From positions 1 through 64,000 of the forward strand of contig OMWE01000018.1 in NCBI GenBank assembly GCA_900314685.1: 64,000 nucleotides of DNA. The letters are read 5' to 3'. The translations under genes and the position numbers were made by a program. Numbering within the stretch: position 1 is the first letter of the stretch; the number at the start of each line of letters is the position of its first letter. This DNA is from an uncultured Actinomycetes bacterium. GTDB lineage: Bacteria > Actinomycetota > Coriobacteriia > Coriobacteriales > Atopobiaceae. The notes beneath the pieces are model-generated. The model was not told the DNA's origin. It did no database searches and worked only from the letters and a program-made list of their open reading frames with translations. Shown in pieces: positions 8,435 through 16,836 of this stretch.

Positions 8435-8494
8435 CCTGGGGGCAGGGCATCGGCGCCGCCTACGGCCGCCTTCGGCCCAGGGAGAGGCGGACAA

Positions 8495-8536
8495 GAAAAA
8501 AGGCAGCCGCCAGCGGAAAACCCGTCGGCGGCTGCC
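8495..8536 (-). terminator. Rho-independent terminator of the Dha/PTS operon
   Basis: A perfect 10-bp stem GGCAGCCGCC (8502-8511) / GGCGGCTGCC (8527-8536) is followed on the minus strand by a T run (A run at 8495-8501 on the plus strand). It lies 60 bp past the stop of the DhaK-DhaL fusion. Confidence 0.9.
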
Positions 8537-8595
8537 CTACTGGAGGAGTCCCGAAAATTTCGGCCCCGGAGTAATCCGGTCCTCAGGAAAAGCAC

Positions 8596-10296
8596 TTAGG
8601 CCCCGGCGACCACCCTGATGCAGAGCGCCATGGAAACGGCGCCGGCGTCGGGCGTGCCCAGGCTGCGCTCGGCGGCCGGGCGGGCGCGACCGACCTTGGG
8701 CACCATGTTGGCGGTGTCCTCGGCTGCCTTCTGGGCCACGGCAGCGGCCTCGGTCCAGGCATCCTTCAGCGACTTGCCCTCCTTGGCGGCCGCGTCAAGC
8801 GCCTCGCCGAAGGGGATGAGGGTATCCAGCATGGTCTTGTCGCCGCGATGGGCGCCGCCGAGGGAGAGCATCTTCTCGTAGGCGGCCTTGACGGCATCGG
8901 CGGCAGCCTGGGCGTCGTAGCCCTCGGCATGATCGCCCACGACCTCGCCTGCGGCCTCGAGCGCCGAGCCCCACAGGACGCCGGAGGTGCCGCCCGCCTT
9001 GGCGGCCCAGGCCTTGCCGGCCTCCTTGAGCACGGAGCCCGCCGCAGCGCCCTTCTGGAAGGCCGACTCAGCGGCCTCGCGGGCGAAGGTGGAGCCCTTC
9101 ACCATGCCGCGGCCGTGATCGCCGTCGCCGGCGACACCGTCGATCTTGGCCAGCTCGGGCTCGGCATCGATGATGGCCTCGTTCATACGGGCGAAGGCGC
9201 GCACGATGTAGTCGGCGGCAGCCACGGAGGCCTCGGAGCCGGCCTCGAAGGTCTCGGCCGCGGCCGTGGTCTCGGCATACACCTTACGCTCGCCCTTGGC
9301 CATGGAGCTCTCGCCACGGCGGAAGGAGGGCGTGTCGCAGGGGGCCAGCCAGTACTTCTCCAGCTCGTCGTCGAGGAACTCGACGGAGAGGGCGATGCCC
9401 TGCATGTCGAGCGAGGTGACGAACTCGCCCACCAGCGGCTCCACCAGGGTGTAGCCCTTGGACTCCAGAAGCGGCCTCACGGTGCTCCACACCACGAAGA
9501 GCTCCTCATACTTGGTGGAGCCCAAGCCGTCGAGGATCACGGCGATGCGCTTGGAATCGTCGGCGGGCGCCTCGGCCAGGACCTTCTCGACCAGAAGCTC
9601 GGCCACCTCGGAGGCGGACATGAGGTTGGTCTCGCCGACGCCTGGCTCGCCGTGGATGCCCTGACCGACCTCCATGCGTCCTGCAGGCACATGGAAGAGG
9701 GGCTCGGCCTCGCCGGGCAGGGTGGGGCCGTGCAGGCCCAGGGAGAAGGTGCGCACGCGGTCGTTGGACTTCTTGGTCACGCGCTCGAGGTCGTCGAAGG
9801 AGAGGCCGTCGGCGGCAGCGGCGCCCGCCGTCTTGAAGACGGTGAAGGTGCCCACGTTGCCACGGCGCTTCTCCCACTCCTCGGGCTTGGCGGAGGCCAC
9901 GTCGTCGGTGATGTAGAAGGTGCGGCACTCGACGCCCTCCTTGATGAGTGCGTCCCGGCAGAGATTGAAGTTCATCTTGTCGCCAGCGTAGTTGCCGCCC
10001 ACGACGAAGACGCCGGCGCCGTTGTCCACGGCGCGCGCCACGTTGAGGGCGTCGTCGGTCGAGGGCGAGGTGAAGATGTTGCCCACCACGGTGGCGTCCA
10101 TGAAGCCGTCGCCGATGATGCCGCAGAAGGCCGGGTAATGGCCCGAGCCGCCGCCGTTGATGACGGCGATCTTGCCCTCCGGCATCTTGGTGGCTCGCGC
10201 CACGCCACCCGGTACCTCCACGACGTAGTCGGGGTAAGCCAGGACGTAGCCCCTGAGCATATCCTCGCGGAAGGTCTTGGGATCGTTAAAGAGCAT
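8596..10296 (-). CDS. Fused DhaK-DhaL kinase (dihydroxyacetone/erythrulose kinase type)
   Basis: 566 residues. DhaK domain (about 1-330): GGGSGHYPAF (His53), NYAGDKMNF (Asp106) and GQGIHGEPG (His215), the last carrying the histidine that in known DhaK proteins forms a hemiaminal with the ketone substrate. DhaL domain (about 360-566): the nucleotide/Mg site GDGDHG and the segment GGAHRGDKTMLDTL. This fused architecture is typical of ATP-dependent dihydroxyacetone kinases and of tetrulose kinases. AAAGAGG precedes the ATG. It is the last gene of the operon, and the gap of 84 bp before it suggests a separate ribosome loading site. The substrate is unproven: dihydroxyacetone, or a C4-C5 ketose made or imported by the upstream genes. 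Confidence 0.93.
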   Translation of the reverse strand: MLFNDPKTFREDMLRGYVLAYPDYVVEVPGGVARATKMPEGKIAVINGGGSGHYPAFCGIIGDGFMDATVVGNIFTSPSTDDALNVARAVDNGAGVFVVGGNYAGDKMNFNLCRDALIKEGVECRTFYITDDVASAKPEEWEKRRGNVGTFTVFKTAGAAAADGLSFDDLERVTKKSNDRVRTFSLGLHGPTLPGEAEPLFHVPAGRMEVGQGIHGEPGVGETNLMSASEVAELLVEKVLAEAPADDSKRIAVILDGLGSTKYEELFVVWSTVRPLLESKGYTLVEPLVGEFVTSLDMQGIALSVEFLDDELEKYWLAPCDTPSFRRGESSMAKGERKVYAETTAAAETFEAGSEASVAAADYIVRAFARMNEAIIDAEPELAKIDGVAGDGDHGRGMVKGSTFAREAAESAFQKGAAAGSVLKEAGKAWAAKAGGTSGVLWGSALEAAGEVVGDHAEGYDAQAAADAVKAAYEKMLSLGGAHRGDKTMLDTLIPFGEALDAAAKEGKSLKDAWTEAAAVAQKAAEDTANMVPKVGRARPAAERSLGTPDAGAVSMALCIRVVAGA

Positions 10297-10380
10297 GTCA
10301 CAACCTCTTTCTCTTGGGAGGGGACCAGACCGGCCCCTACCGCCCCGGCCCCCTCGTCAACCCATCTGTGCTATAGGGCG

Positions 10381-11022
10381 CTACGCGAAGTAGGCAGCGA
10401 TGCCCTGCATGAGGCAGAGGCCCGCCACGGCGCCCTGGTCGACCACGCCCTTGGCCTTGGCGGCGTGCACGGCGGCCTTGCCGTACTTGGGCAGCATGTC
10501 CTTGGTGGCCTCGCAGCCCTCCTCGGCGCCCTCGACGGCGGCATTGGCAACCTCGGCGAAGGTGGCCTCGGGATTGGCCTCGAGGCAGGCCGCGGCCTTC
10601 TTTGCGGCCGGGTCAAGGGCGTCGAGGATGGTGCGGTCGCCCAGCTGGGTCTTGCCGCGCTTGGCCAAGCCGTCGGCGAAGTTGCGGTAGAAGTCCGCCA
10701 GGTCGGCCACGCCCATTTCGGTCTTGCCCTTGAGGGCCTTGCCCGCGCCCATGATGCCCGAGCTCATGAGGGTGCCCATGGTGGAGGGCACCAGGTTCTG
10801 CATCTTCATGCCGCCCTTCATGAGCTGCTTGCCCAGCTCGCCCTCGGCGGCTGTCTCGCGCAGGAAGTCGGGCAGGGCACCGTAGCCCTTGCTCATGGTG
10901 AGGCCCAGATCGCCGTCGCCCATGGCGGCGTCCATCTCGCAGAGGCGGTCCTTGTTCTCGGCAAAGACCTTGGAGACGCACTCGAACAGCTCGGGCAGGT
11001 CGTCCATCGTAAGCTTGTCCAT
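10381..11022 (-). CDS. dhaL: DhaL-family kinase subunit (nucleotide-binding)
   Basis: 213 residues from the ATG at 11022, with GGAG five bases upstream; a GTG at 11028 overlaps the ribosome site and was rejected. The ADP/Mg site reads MGDGDLGLTM, and KTQLGDRTILDALDP matches the conserved DhaL region that closes the nucleotide pocket. It pairs with the DhaK gene 30 bp upstream. No DhaM phosphoryl donor is encoded nearby, so it is unclear whether phosphate comes from ATP or from a PTS protein encoded elsewhere. Confidence 0.93.
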   Translation of the reverse strand: MDKLTMDDLPELFECVSKVFAENKDRLCEMDAAMGDGDLGLTMSKGYGALPDFLRETAAEGELGKQLMKGGMKMQNLVPSTMGTLMSSGIMGAGKALKGKTEMGVADLADFYRNFADGLAKRGKTQLGDRTILDALDPAAKKAAACLEANPEATFAEVANAAVEGAEEGCEATKDMLPKYGKAAVHAAKAKGVVDQGAVAGLCLMQGIAAYFA

Positions 11023-11052
11023 GATCACTCCTTGTCTGGTGACGAGCGCTTG

Positions 11053-12045
11053 CTACTTCTGGCAGATGAACGGGGTGTTCACGGGGTAGTCCAGGTAGCC
11101 CTTGAGCTCGTCGTCCAGCTTCTCGATGGAGATCGAGGCGCCGGCCATCTCCATGGAGGTGGCGTACTCGCCCACGACCGTCTTGTAGGTCTTCACGCCC
11201 TTGGCGTCGAGAAGCTTGCGCACCGAATGGGCCAGGATGTAGAGCTCCTCGCTGGAGGTGGCGCCCAGGCCGTTGATCAGCACGGCCACCTCGTCGCCCT
11301 CGGCCAGCGGCATGTCGTCGCAAATCTCCTTGACGGACTCCTCCGCCAGCTCGTCGGCGGTCTTGATGGGGCCGTTCCAAACGCCCGGCTCGCCGTGGAT
11401 GCCCATACCGAAAGCCATCTCGTTCTCGCCCAGCTCGAAGTTGGCGTGGCCGACCTCGGGGACGATGCAGGGGGTGAGGGCGAAGCCCACGGTGCGGACG
11501 TTGTCGCCGGCCTTCTTGGCGGCGGCCAGGACCTCGTCCAGGGTGCCCATCTGGTCGGCCTTGGCGCCGGCGGCCTTGTACATGAAGTAGATGCCGGCCA
11601 CGCCGCGGCGCGCCTCAACGTTCTTGTTGGAGAGGACGTCGTCGGCGCCCACGATGGACTTGGCCTCGATGTCGTCCATGTCGAGCAGCTCGGTGGCCAT
11701 GTCGAAGTTCATGATGTCGCCGGTGTAGTTGCCGTAGAGGAACAGGACGCCCGCGCCGGCCTCGACCTCCTTGGCGATGTTGTAGATCTGCTCGGCCGAG
11801 GGAGACTGGAATACGCCGCCCACGCCGCAGCCGTCGATGAGGCCCTCGCCCACATAGCCGAGGAAGAGGGGCAGGTGGCCGGTGCCGCCGCCGGTGATGA
11901 TGGCGACCTTGCCCGGCTTCTTGTTGGCGATGCAGTAGCAGCGCAGGTCGTCGGCCGCGCACTTGACCATGTCGGGGTGAGCCTCGTAGATACCCTGGAG
12001 CATCTCATCGACGTAGTCCTCGGGCTTATTGATGAGCTTTTTCAT
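11053..12045 (-). CDS. dhaK: DhaK-family kinase subunit (ketone-binding)
   Basis: 330 residues starting MKKLINKPEDYV at 12045, behind AAGGAA. GGGTGHLPLF (His57), NYTGDIMNF (Asp110) and GMGIHGEPG (His217) keep the three residues used by DhaK to bind and activate the ketone. It differs clearly from the DhaK half of the fused gene, so this operon has two non-identical ketone-binding subunits. The substrate pocket residue after GGGTGH is Leu rather than the Glu of classical enterobacterial DhaK (GHEPAH), which may point to a substrate other than dihydroxyacetone. It probably works with the adjacent DhaL. Confidence 0.93.
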   Translation of the reverse strand: MKKLINKPEDYVDEMLQGIYEAHPDMVKCAADDLRCYCIANKKPGKVAIITGGGTGHLPLFLGYVGEGLIDGCGVGGVFQSPSAEQIYNIAKEVEAGAGVLFLYGNYTGDIMNFDMATELLDMDDIEAKSIVGADDVLSNKNVEARRGVAGIYFMYKAAGAKADQMGTLDEVLAAAKKAGDNVRTVGFALTPCIVPEVGHANFELGENEMAFGMGIHGEPGVWNGPIKTADELAEESVKEICDDMPLAEGDEVAVLINGLGATSSEELYILAHSVRKLLDAKGVKTYKTVVGEYATSMEMAGASISIEKLDDELKGYLDYPVNTPFICQK

Positions 12046-12106
12046 GGGGTTTCCTTTCTGACCGGTGAATCGGACCCACCGCGCCGCCTCGAGGCGACTC
12101 TGTCCG

Positions 12107-12790
12107 CTAGCGCAGGAGGAGGAGTGCGATGTAGTTGGAAAGCATGACGGTAAAGCAGTAGACGGTTTCCATATACACAAAGGGGACCGAATCCACCCCC
12201 TTGTATTTGGCCGTCCAGATGTAACCCAGATATGCGGAGCCCGCCAGGTAGATCACATCCATGAGCGTGCCGGAGATGGGCAGGAAATGCTCCAGGAACC
12301 ACATGGTCACGTAGACGCCGAACATGATGAGGAACCACCACCGCACGTCATAGTGGAGCATCTGCAGATAGAAATGGATGGTCTTGGCGGAGGGCGCGAC
12401 GTCGTAACGCCTCTGCGACTCGATGAAGCCGCGCGTTACCAGCATGGAGAAGAGCGAGACGAAGAAGAGCAGGGCGAGGCTCACCATGGGGAGGGGCTCG
12501 AGGATGGTCTCGTAGAGGCCGTTGAAGGCGATTACCCAGATGGCACTGAGGCTGAGCGAGAGCGCAATGGTCCAGACGCGCGTCGCCGCCGAGATGGGCT
12601 TGGGCTCCTTGTACTCATGCATGCCCTGGAGGCCGTATTTCTGCAGCAGCTTTTCCGTGCGCCGCTTGATACGCTTGCGCTCGGCCTTTTCCTGCTTTGA
12701 GGTCTTGGGCTCCTGCCCCTTGAGGGGGTCATCGGAGATGATGAGGTCGCCCGATTCCGTTTTTTCCCAGATGCTCTTGCTTTTGCTCAT
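12107..12790 (-). CDS. Polytopic membrane protein of unknown function in the PTS/Dha operon
   Basis: 227 residues from the ATG at 12790, behind AAGAGG and a G-rich stretch. The first 75 residues are charged and basic (EKAERKRIKRRTEKLLQKYG), hence cytoplasmic. They are followed by about five or six hydrophobic segments, for example IALSLSLSAIWVIAF, MVSLALLFFVSLFSML and FLIMFGVYVTMWFL. No transporter or enzyme motif is recognised. It sits between the aldolase and dhaK, 61 bp from dhaK, so it probably serves the same pathway, perhaps substrate or product movement (inference). Confidence 0.8.
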   Translation of the reverse strand: MSKSKSIWEKTESGDLIISDDPLKGQEPKTSKQEKAERKRIKRRTEKLLQKYGLQGMHEYKEPKPISAATRVWTIALSLSLSAIWVIAFNGLYETILEPLPMVSLALLFFVSLFSMLVTRGFIESQRRYDVAPSAKTIHFYLQMLHYDVRWWFLIMFGVYVTMWFLEHFLPISGTLMDVIYLAGSAYLGYIWTAKYKGVDSVPFVYMETVYCFTVMLSNYIALLLLR

Positions 12791-12864
12791 GCTGCCTCTT
12801 AGGGGGGGCGGAAACGGCCGCGGCTCCACCGCAACCGCCTCCGCCCCAGCGTGTCAACGTTCGA

Positions 12865-13536
12865 TTACTTGGCGTTGGGGAACTTGATCTCCTTGGGGTA
12901 CTCCCACTTCTGGAGCTCCTCGACCGGGAAGGTCTTGGGCTCCTGGCCACCGTTGGCGGTCAGGGCGTGGTAATACAGCTCGGCGAGCTCCTCGATGTAG
13001 CAGTTCTTGAGGTACGCCTCCTCGACGCTGCCCTCGTCGACCGCGACGGAGCCATGGCCCTGGAGCAGGAACGTATCGGCCTCCAGCACGGGCTCGACGA
13101 CAGACTCGGCGAGCTCCGGGGTGCCGGGGCGGCCGTACGGGGCGACCGGGATGCGCGCCTTCTTGCAGTTGAGGTTGCACAGCTCGTAGACGACCGCCGG
13201 GATGGGCTTCTCAAGGATGGCGAAGGTAGTCGCGAACTGCGAGTGGGTGTGGGCCACGGCGACGACGTCCGGACGGGTCTGATAGATCTTGAGGTGCATC
13301 AGCGACTCGGACGTGGGGCGTAGGCCGGTCTGGTTCTCGACGACGTTGGCATCGAGGTCCATGACGACCATGTCGGGGACGACGAGCTCCTCGCGGTCGA
13401 CGCCGGTCGGGGTGATGACGACGAGACCGGTCTCGGCGTCGCGCATGGAGAAGTTGCCGGAGCGGTGCTTGCACATACCCTCGCGCTGCGCCTTCTTGGC
13501 GGTGTTCATGACACGGAGCTTAAGATCCTCAAGCAT
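12865..13536 (-). CDS. Class II (zinc) aldolase/epimerase, L-fuculose-phosphate aldolase family
   Basis: 223 residues. The fold signature is SGNFSMRD near residue 27, PTGVDREEL, and SESLMH with the catalytic Glu near 77. The metal ligands are in AHTHSQFA (two His near 94-96) and QGHGSVAV (His near 159). Family members cleave ketose 1-phosphates to DHAP plus an aldehyde, or epimerise pentulose 5-phosphates. Behind PTS genes and in front of Dha kinases it would plausibly split the phosphorylated import product. AAGGAAA precedes the start. Confidence 0.92.
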   Translation of the reverse strand: MLEDLKLRVMNTAKKAQREGMCKHRSGNFSMRDAETGLVVITPTGVDREELVVPDMVVMDLDANVVENQTGLRPTSESLMHLKIYQTRPDVVAVAHTHSQFATTFAILEKPIPAVVYELCNLNCKKARIPVAPYGRPGTPELAESVVEPVLEADTFLLQGHGSVAVDEGSVEEAYLKNCYIEELAELYYHALTANGGQEPKTFPVEELQKWEYPKEIKFPNAK

Positions 13537-13578
13537 CTTGTTTCCTTTCAGAAATCGGAACTACTTTGCATTCGATGA

Positions 13579-13623
13579 AAAACGCTGCCGTCCGTGCTTC
13601 TGTATTAACACGGGCGGCAGCGT
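13579..13623 (-). terminator. Intrinsic terminator between the PTS genes and the aldolase
   Basis: A 14-bp stem CGCTGCCGTCCGTG (13584-13597) pairs with CACGGGCGGCAGCG (13610-13623), with one G-U-type mismatch. On the minus strand it is followed by five T. It lies inside the operon, 43 bp past the IIC stop codon, so it should reduce or condition expression of the downstream genes. Confidence 0.85.
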
Positions 13624-13665
13624 ATAGCTCACCTGGCTACCAGCGAGGCTGTCGCCTGGAGGGAC

Positions 13666-15045
13666 TTACTCCTCCTCGGCGGGAGCGGAGTTGCCGCCCT
13701 TCTTCATGTCGCGGATGGTGTAGACGAAGCCAGACAGCCAGACGATGAGGGCGATCAGGGGCACGAAGTTGCCGTTCATGCAGTCGAGGAACTCGGACAG
13801 GCCGTAGGTGGCCATAGGCGCATCCATGCCGGAGTTCGAGATCATCTGGCCGGCCTGGAGACCGAGGTCAAGACCGGCGGAGTTGGCCAGGTCGGTCATG
13901 AACGGAGCGAAGTTGGTGCCGACGAGCAGGGAGATGGGCACGCCGATGGTGAAGAGGATCACCATACGGGGGATGTTGCCGCGGGTGACGAGGTACGCAG
14001 GCACGGCGAGGGAGACGTTGACGATTCCGGCGAAGGGCAGGATCTGGTTGACGCCAGCGCCGCCCATGGCGAAGGCGAAGATGGTGAAGATGGGGATACC
14101 GATCAGGGTGCAGAGCCAGATCTCGTTGGCGCCGCCCAGGAACGGCCAGTCGAGGCCGACGACCAGCTCGCGGCCCTCGAAGCGCTTGTTCATGTACTCA
14201 GAGACAGCCTCGGAGATCGGGGACAGGGCCTCCATGAAGTACTTGGAGATGACGGGGAAGAGGGTCAGGCACATGGCGCACTGCACGCCGGTGCCCAGAA
14301 CGGTGCCGAAATCATAGCCGGCGAGCAGGCCGAAGAGGCAGCCGAGGATGAAGCCGAGGACGTGGTTCTCAGCGAAGATGCCGAAGCGCTCGCGCAGGGC
14401 GGCGGCGTCGGTCTGCTTGTTGAGGGCAGGAACCTTGCGGAGAAGCTTGTCGATGGGATACATCCAGCCGGCAGCGAACACCATACGGTGGGTGGTGGTG
14501 ACGCCGGGGATGCCGGAGAGCTCATAGATCTCGTCCTTGAAGGTGTCGGCGATGACGATCTCGAGGACGATCTGGACGGAGCAGATCACGAAGGCCAGAG
14601 GCACGGAGCCGGTGATGCCCACGACGCCCACGGCGGTGAAGATCTTGCCCCAGACGTTCCAGAGGTCGGCGTTGAAGGTCTCGGTCTTGTTCATGGTGAG
14701 CATGATGATGTTGATGATGATCATCAGCGGGAACATGAGGACACCGTACGGCCAGGTCCAGGAGATAGCCGCCATGGTGGTCCAGCCACCGTCAACGATG
14801 GGCAGGTTGAGGCCCAGGCGGTTGAGCATCGCCTCACCGATGGGGCCCATGAGGCCGGTCATCTGGGAGATCAGCATGGACATGCCGGTGAAGGCGACGC
14901 CCAGCATGATGCCGGCAGAGATTGCCTCGGACGGCTTCATCTTCACGACGAGGCCCATGACGATCATGATTGCCGGCACGAAAACGTACGACGGCATCGC
15001 ATTGAGGAATGCGCTCATTCCTGCTGTTACTGCTGCGAAATCCAT
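13666..15045 (-). CDS. PTS galactitol-type EIIC permease
   Basis: 459 residues from the ATG at 15045 (GAGG upstream). It has about ten hydrophobic segments and the EIIC-Gat pattern: an N-terminal AMPSYVFVPAIMIVMG helix, the conserved loop around RMVFAAGWMYPIDK, and the C-terminal region GLSEFLDCMNGNFVPLI. It imports a sugar or polyol across the cytoplasmic membrane while IIB phosphorylates it. Relatives handle galactitol, arabitol, ribulose and other pentitols or pentoses, so the name does not fix the substrate. The C terminus ends in a charged tail. Confidence 0.93.
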   Translation of the reverse strand: MDFAAVTAGMSAFLNAMPSYVFVPAIMIVMGLVVKMKPSEAISAGIMLGVAFTGMSMLISQMTGLMGPIGEAMLNRLGLNLPIVDGGWTTMAAISWTWPYGVLMFPLMIIINIIMLTMNKTETFNADLWNVWGKIFTAVGVVGITGSVPLAFVICSVQIVLEIVIADTFKDEIYELSGIPGVTTTHRMVFAAGWMYPIDKLLRKVPALNKQTDAAALRERFGIFAENHVLGFILGCLFGLLAGYDFGTVLGTGVQCAMCLTLFPVISKYFMEALSPISEAVSEYMNKRFEGRELVVGLDWPFLGGANEIWLCTLIGIPIFTIFAFAMGGAGVNQILPFAGIVNVSLAVPAYLVTRGNIPRMVILFTIGVPISLLVGTNFAPFMTDLANSAGLDLGLQAGQMISNSGMDAPMATYGLSEFLDCMNGNFVPLIALIVWLSGFVYTIRDMKKGGNSAPAEEE

Positions 15046-15110
15046 AAAACACCTCACTCAAATTGACTACTGCATGTCATCCCGCCCGATGCGGGATATG
15101 GCATTGGGCG

Positions 15111-15416
15111 CTAGCCCTTTTGCGCCTTGTTGTACGCGTCGATAGCCTCGAGAAGCTTCTTGTACTGGACCTGCTGACCCGCGCCCGTGAGGAACGCGAT
15201 GCCGTCGATGACGGGCAGGTCGTAGGTCTTGCCCTTCTCACGCACAATGGTGATGTAGGCAGCGGCGCCCTTGAGATAGCGGTCAACGCTCTTGAGGTTG
15301 ACTGCCTCGACCTCGGCGTCAATGCCGTCCTTCTTGAGAAGGCGGTTCACCTTGGAGGCAACCGTCTGGGAGGTGGCGACACCGCTACCGCACGCGACGA
15401 CAACCCTTGCTGACAT
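15111..15416 (-). CDS. PTS galactitol-type EIIB
   Basis: 101 residues starting MSARVVVACGSGVATSQT. Cys9 in the P-loop-like turn is the phospho-acceptor, as in GatB. It relays phosphate from the IIA histidine to the incoming sugar at IIC. A strong AAGGAAGG site precedes the start. It lies between the IIA and IIC genes with gaps of 76 and 65 bp. Confidence 0.95.
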   Translation of the reverse strand: MSARVVVACGSGVATSQTVASKVNRLLKKDGIDAEVEAVNLKSVDRYLKGAAAYITIVREKGKTYDLPVIDGIAFLTGAGQQVQYKKLLEAIDAYNKAQKG

Positions 15417-15492
15417 CTTGGTACCTTCCTTTCCTTTTCCCTGTTACATACCTTGCTATGAACGCGACCTGGGATTCCCCAGGTAAGGTCCC

Positions 15493-15966
15493 CTAGTCGT
15501 GGGTCCACTCCATCTGCATCACCGCGTCGAAGTACTCGTCCTCGGTCTTGGCCGCGTAGAGGCTGTCGACCCAAGCCTGCTGCTGGAAGTTGTGCATGAG
15601 GATCTGAAGCAGCTCGATATGGGCGCCGGGATCACGGAAGCCGAGCATAAACACCAGCTTCACGTCGAGCTTCTCGTCGGGGTCGCCCATGTTGCCCCAG
15701 GCAATAGTCTTGGCCAGGCGAACCGGCGCGATGAAGGGATGCAGGATGGCATCGGCCTCGGTGTGCGGAATGGCGATGGGGTAAGGCTCGACGGGGAGTG
15801 CCGTGGGGTACTGAGCCTCACGCGCCTTGATGGATGGCAGATAGCCCTCGTTGACATAGCCGAGGTCGAGGAAGCGAGCACCCATCTTCTCGAAAACCTC
15901 GTCCGGGGTCGCAGCCTCCAGATCAAGGCAAACAAGCTCCCTCTTCATTGTCTCTTTTCCGAGCAT
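15493..15966 (-). CDS. PTS EIIA (galactitol/fructose-mannitol fold)
   Basis: 157 residues. The active-site histidine is His68 in AIPHTEAD. The segment FMLGFRDPGAHIELLQILM matches the second half of the PTS_IIA_2 fold. It takes phosphate from HPr. The start was placed at 15966 because AGGGAGGG lies just before it; an internal ATG at 15948 has a weaker site. It is the first gene of the operon and follows the operator region at 16041-16069. Confidence 0.93.
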   Translation of the reverse strand: MLGKETMKRELVCLDLEAATPDEVFEKMGARFLDLGYVNEGYLPSIKAREAQYPTALPVEPYPIAIPHTEADAILHPFIAPVRLAKTIAWGNMGDPDEKLDVKLVFMLGFRDPGAHIELLQILMHNFQQQAWVDSLYAAKTEDEYFDAVMQMEWTHD

Positions 15967-16040
15967 GTCCCTCCCTTACGCCGTGGTCCTGCAGCGCCTT
16001 TCGTGCACTTCAAAATTACGACTCGATTTCTCCATAAAAC

Positions 16041-16069
16041 AGTCAAAACTCATTCACGAGGCGCGTGAA
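16041..16069 (-). promoter_or_regulatory. Operator and -35 box upstream of the PTS operon
   Basis: A perfect inverted repeat TTCACG-N5-CGTGAA spans 16053-16069. On the minus strand it lies 6 bp upstream of TTGACT (16046-16041), the position expected for an activator. No canonical -10 follows at 17 bp; the best candidate is TCGTAA at about 19 bp spacing, consistent with an activator-dependent promoter. The PRD regulator encoded at 16837-18924 is the natural candidate to bind it (inference). Confidence 0.5.
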
Positions 16070-16205
16070 AGGAGTTCATTAATCCATTCCGTTTCAACGA
16101 ATTCTGAAGACATCTGCACTATTGATGGGCATCGGTCGTCGGCATTCCGACGGACCCGTGCAGCAGAATGAGTGCGTCAGTCTATCTTTCGAATCGGAGG
16201 CGCAC

Positions 16206-16832
16206 ATGTCCACGGTTGTCCTGATCCGCCATGGCCGCACCTATTGGAACGCCAAGCGCAAGATGCAAGGTCAGGTCAATATCCCCCTCAACGACGAGGG
16301 CATCGCCCAGGCAAAGAGGGCGCACGACGCCTTGGCATCGCACGCATTTGAGGTGTGCTATTCCAGCCCGCTGGATCGCTCCGTGACCACCGCACGGCTT
16401 GTCTTGGGCAACGACACGGTTCCCATCATCAAGGACGAGCGCCTCATCGAGCACAGCTATGGTGTCGCGGAGGGCAGCTGCTACAAGCACATCCCTCTCT
16501 ACTACCGATTCTTCACCACGGAATACGGCTACGCCCACCACCCCGAGAGCTACCGGGCACCCACAGGCGGCGAGACGTTCGACGATGTGTACCGGCGGGC
16601 GGGCAGTTTCATCGACGAAGTGCTCACGCCGGCGGCGCGCACGTACGGGGAGATCTTGATCTCCGCGCACGGTGGTATCAACTGCGCGCTTCTCGGGGTC
16701 ATACTAGGCATCCCCATCGAGCGGTTCTGGAGCGTGAAGCTGGACAATTGCGGCTATGCGGTGTTGGACGCAGACGGACGGGGATCTTACAAGCTGACGG
16801 ATCACACGCCCTTTATCGACGGCACCATGTGA
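16206..16832 (+). CDS. Histidine phosphatase (phosphoglycerate mutase-like) family protein
   Basis: 208 residues from the ATG at 16206, with GGAGG six bases upstream. The catalytic core is IRHGRTYWN (Arg8, His9) with a second histidine in ISAHGGIN near residue 157, and the acidic residue in DERLIEHSYG. Such proteins dephosphorylate small metabolites or act as mutases. It diverges from the PTS operon and converges with the PRD regulator, leaving only 4 bp between their stop codons. This suggests it belongs to the carbohydrate locus, perhaps clearing a sugar phosphate. Confidence 0.9.
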   Translation: MSTVVLIRHGRTYWNAKRKMQGQVNIPLNDEGIAQAKRAHDALASHAFEVCYSSPLDRSVTTARLVLGNDTVPIIKDERLIEHSYGVAEGSCYKHIPLYYRFFTTEYGYAHHPESYRAPTGGETFDDVYRRAGSFIDEVLTPAARTYGEILISAHGGINCALLGVILGIPIERFWSVKLDNCGYAVLDADGRGSYKLTDHTPFIDGTM

Positions 16833-16836
16833 ACGG

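Noticed and set aside
8848-12147. A plus-strand frame of about 1,100 codons across the Dha genes
   Set aside because: It runs antisense across three well-supported genes and their intergenic gaps. Its composition is that of a GC-skew shadow.
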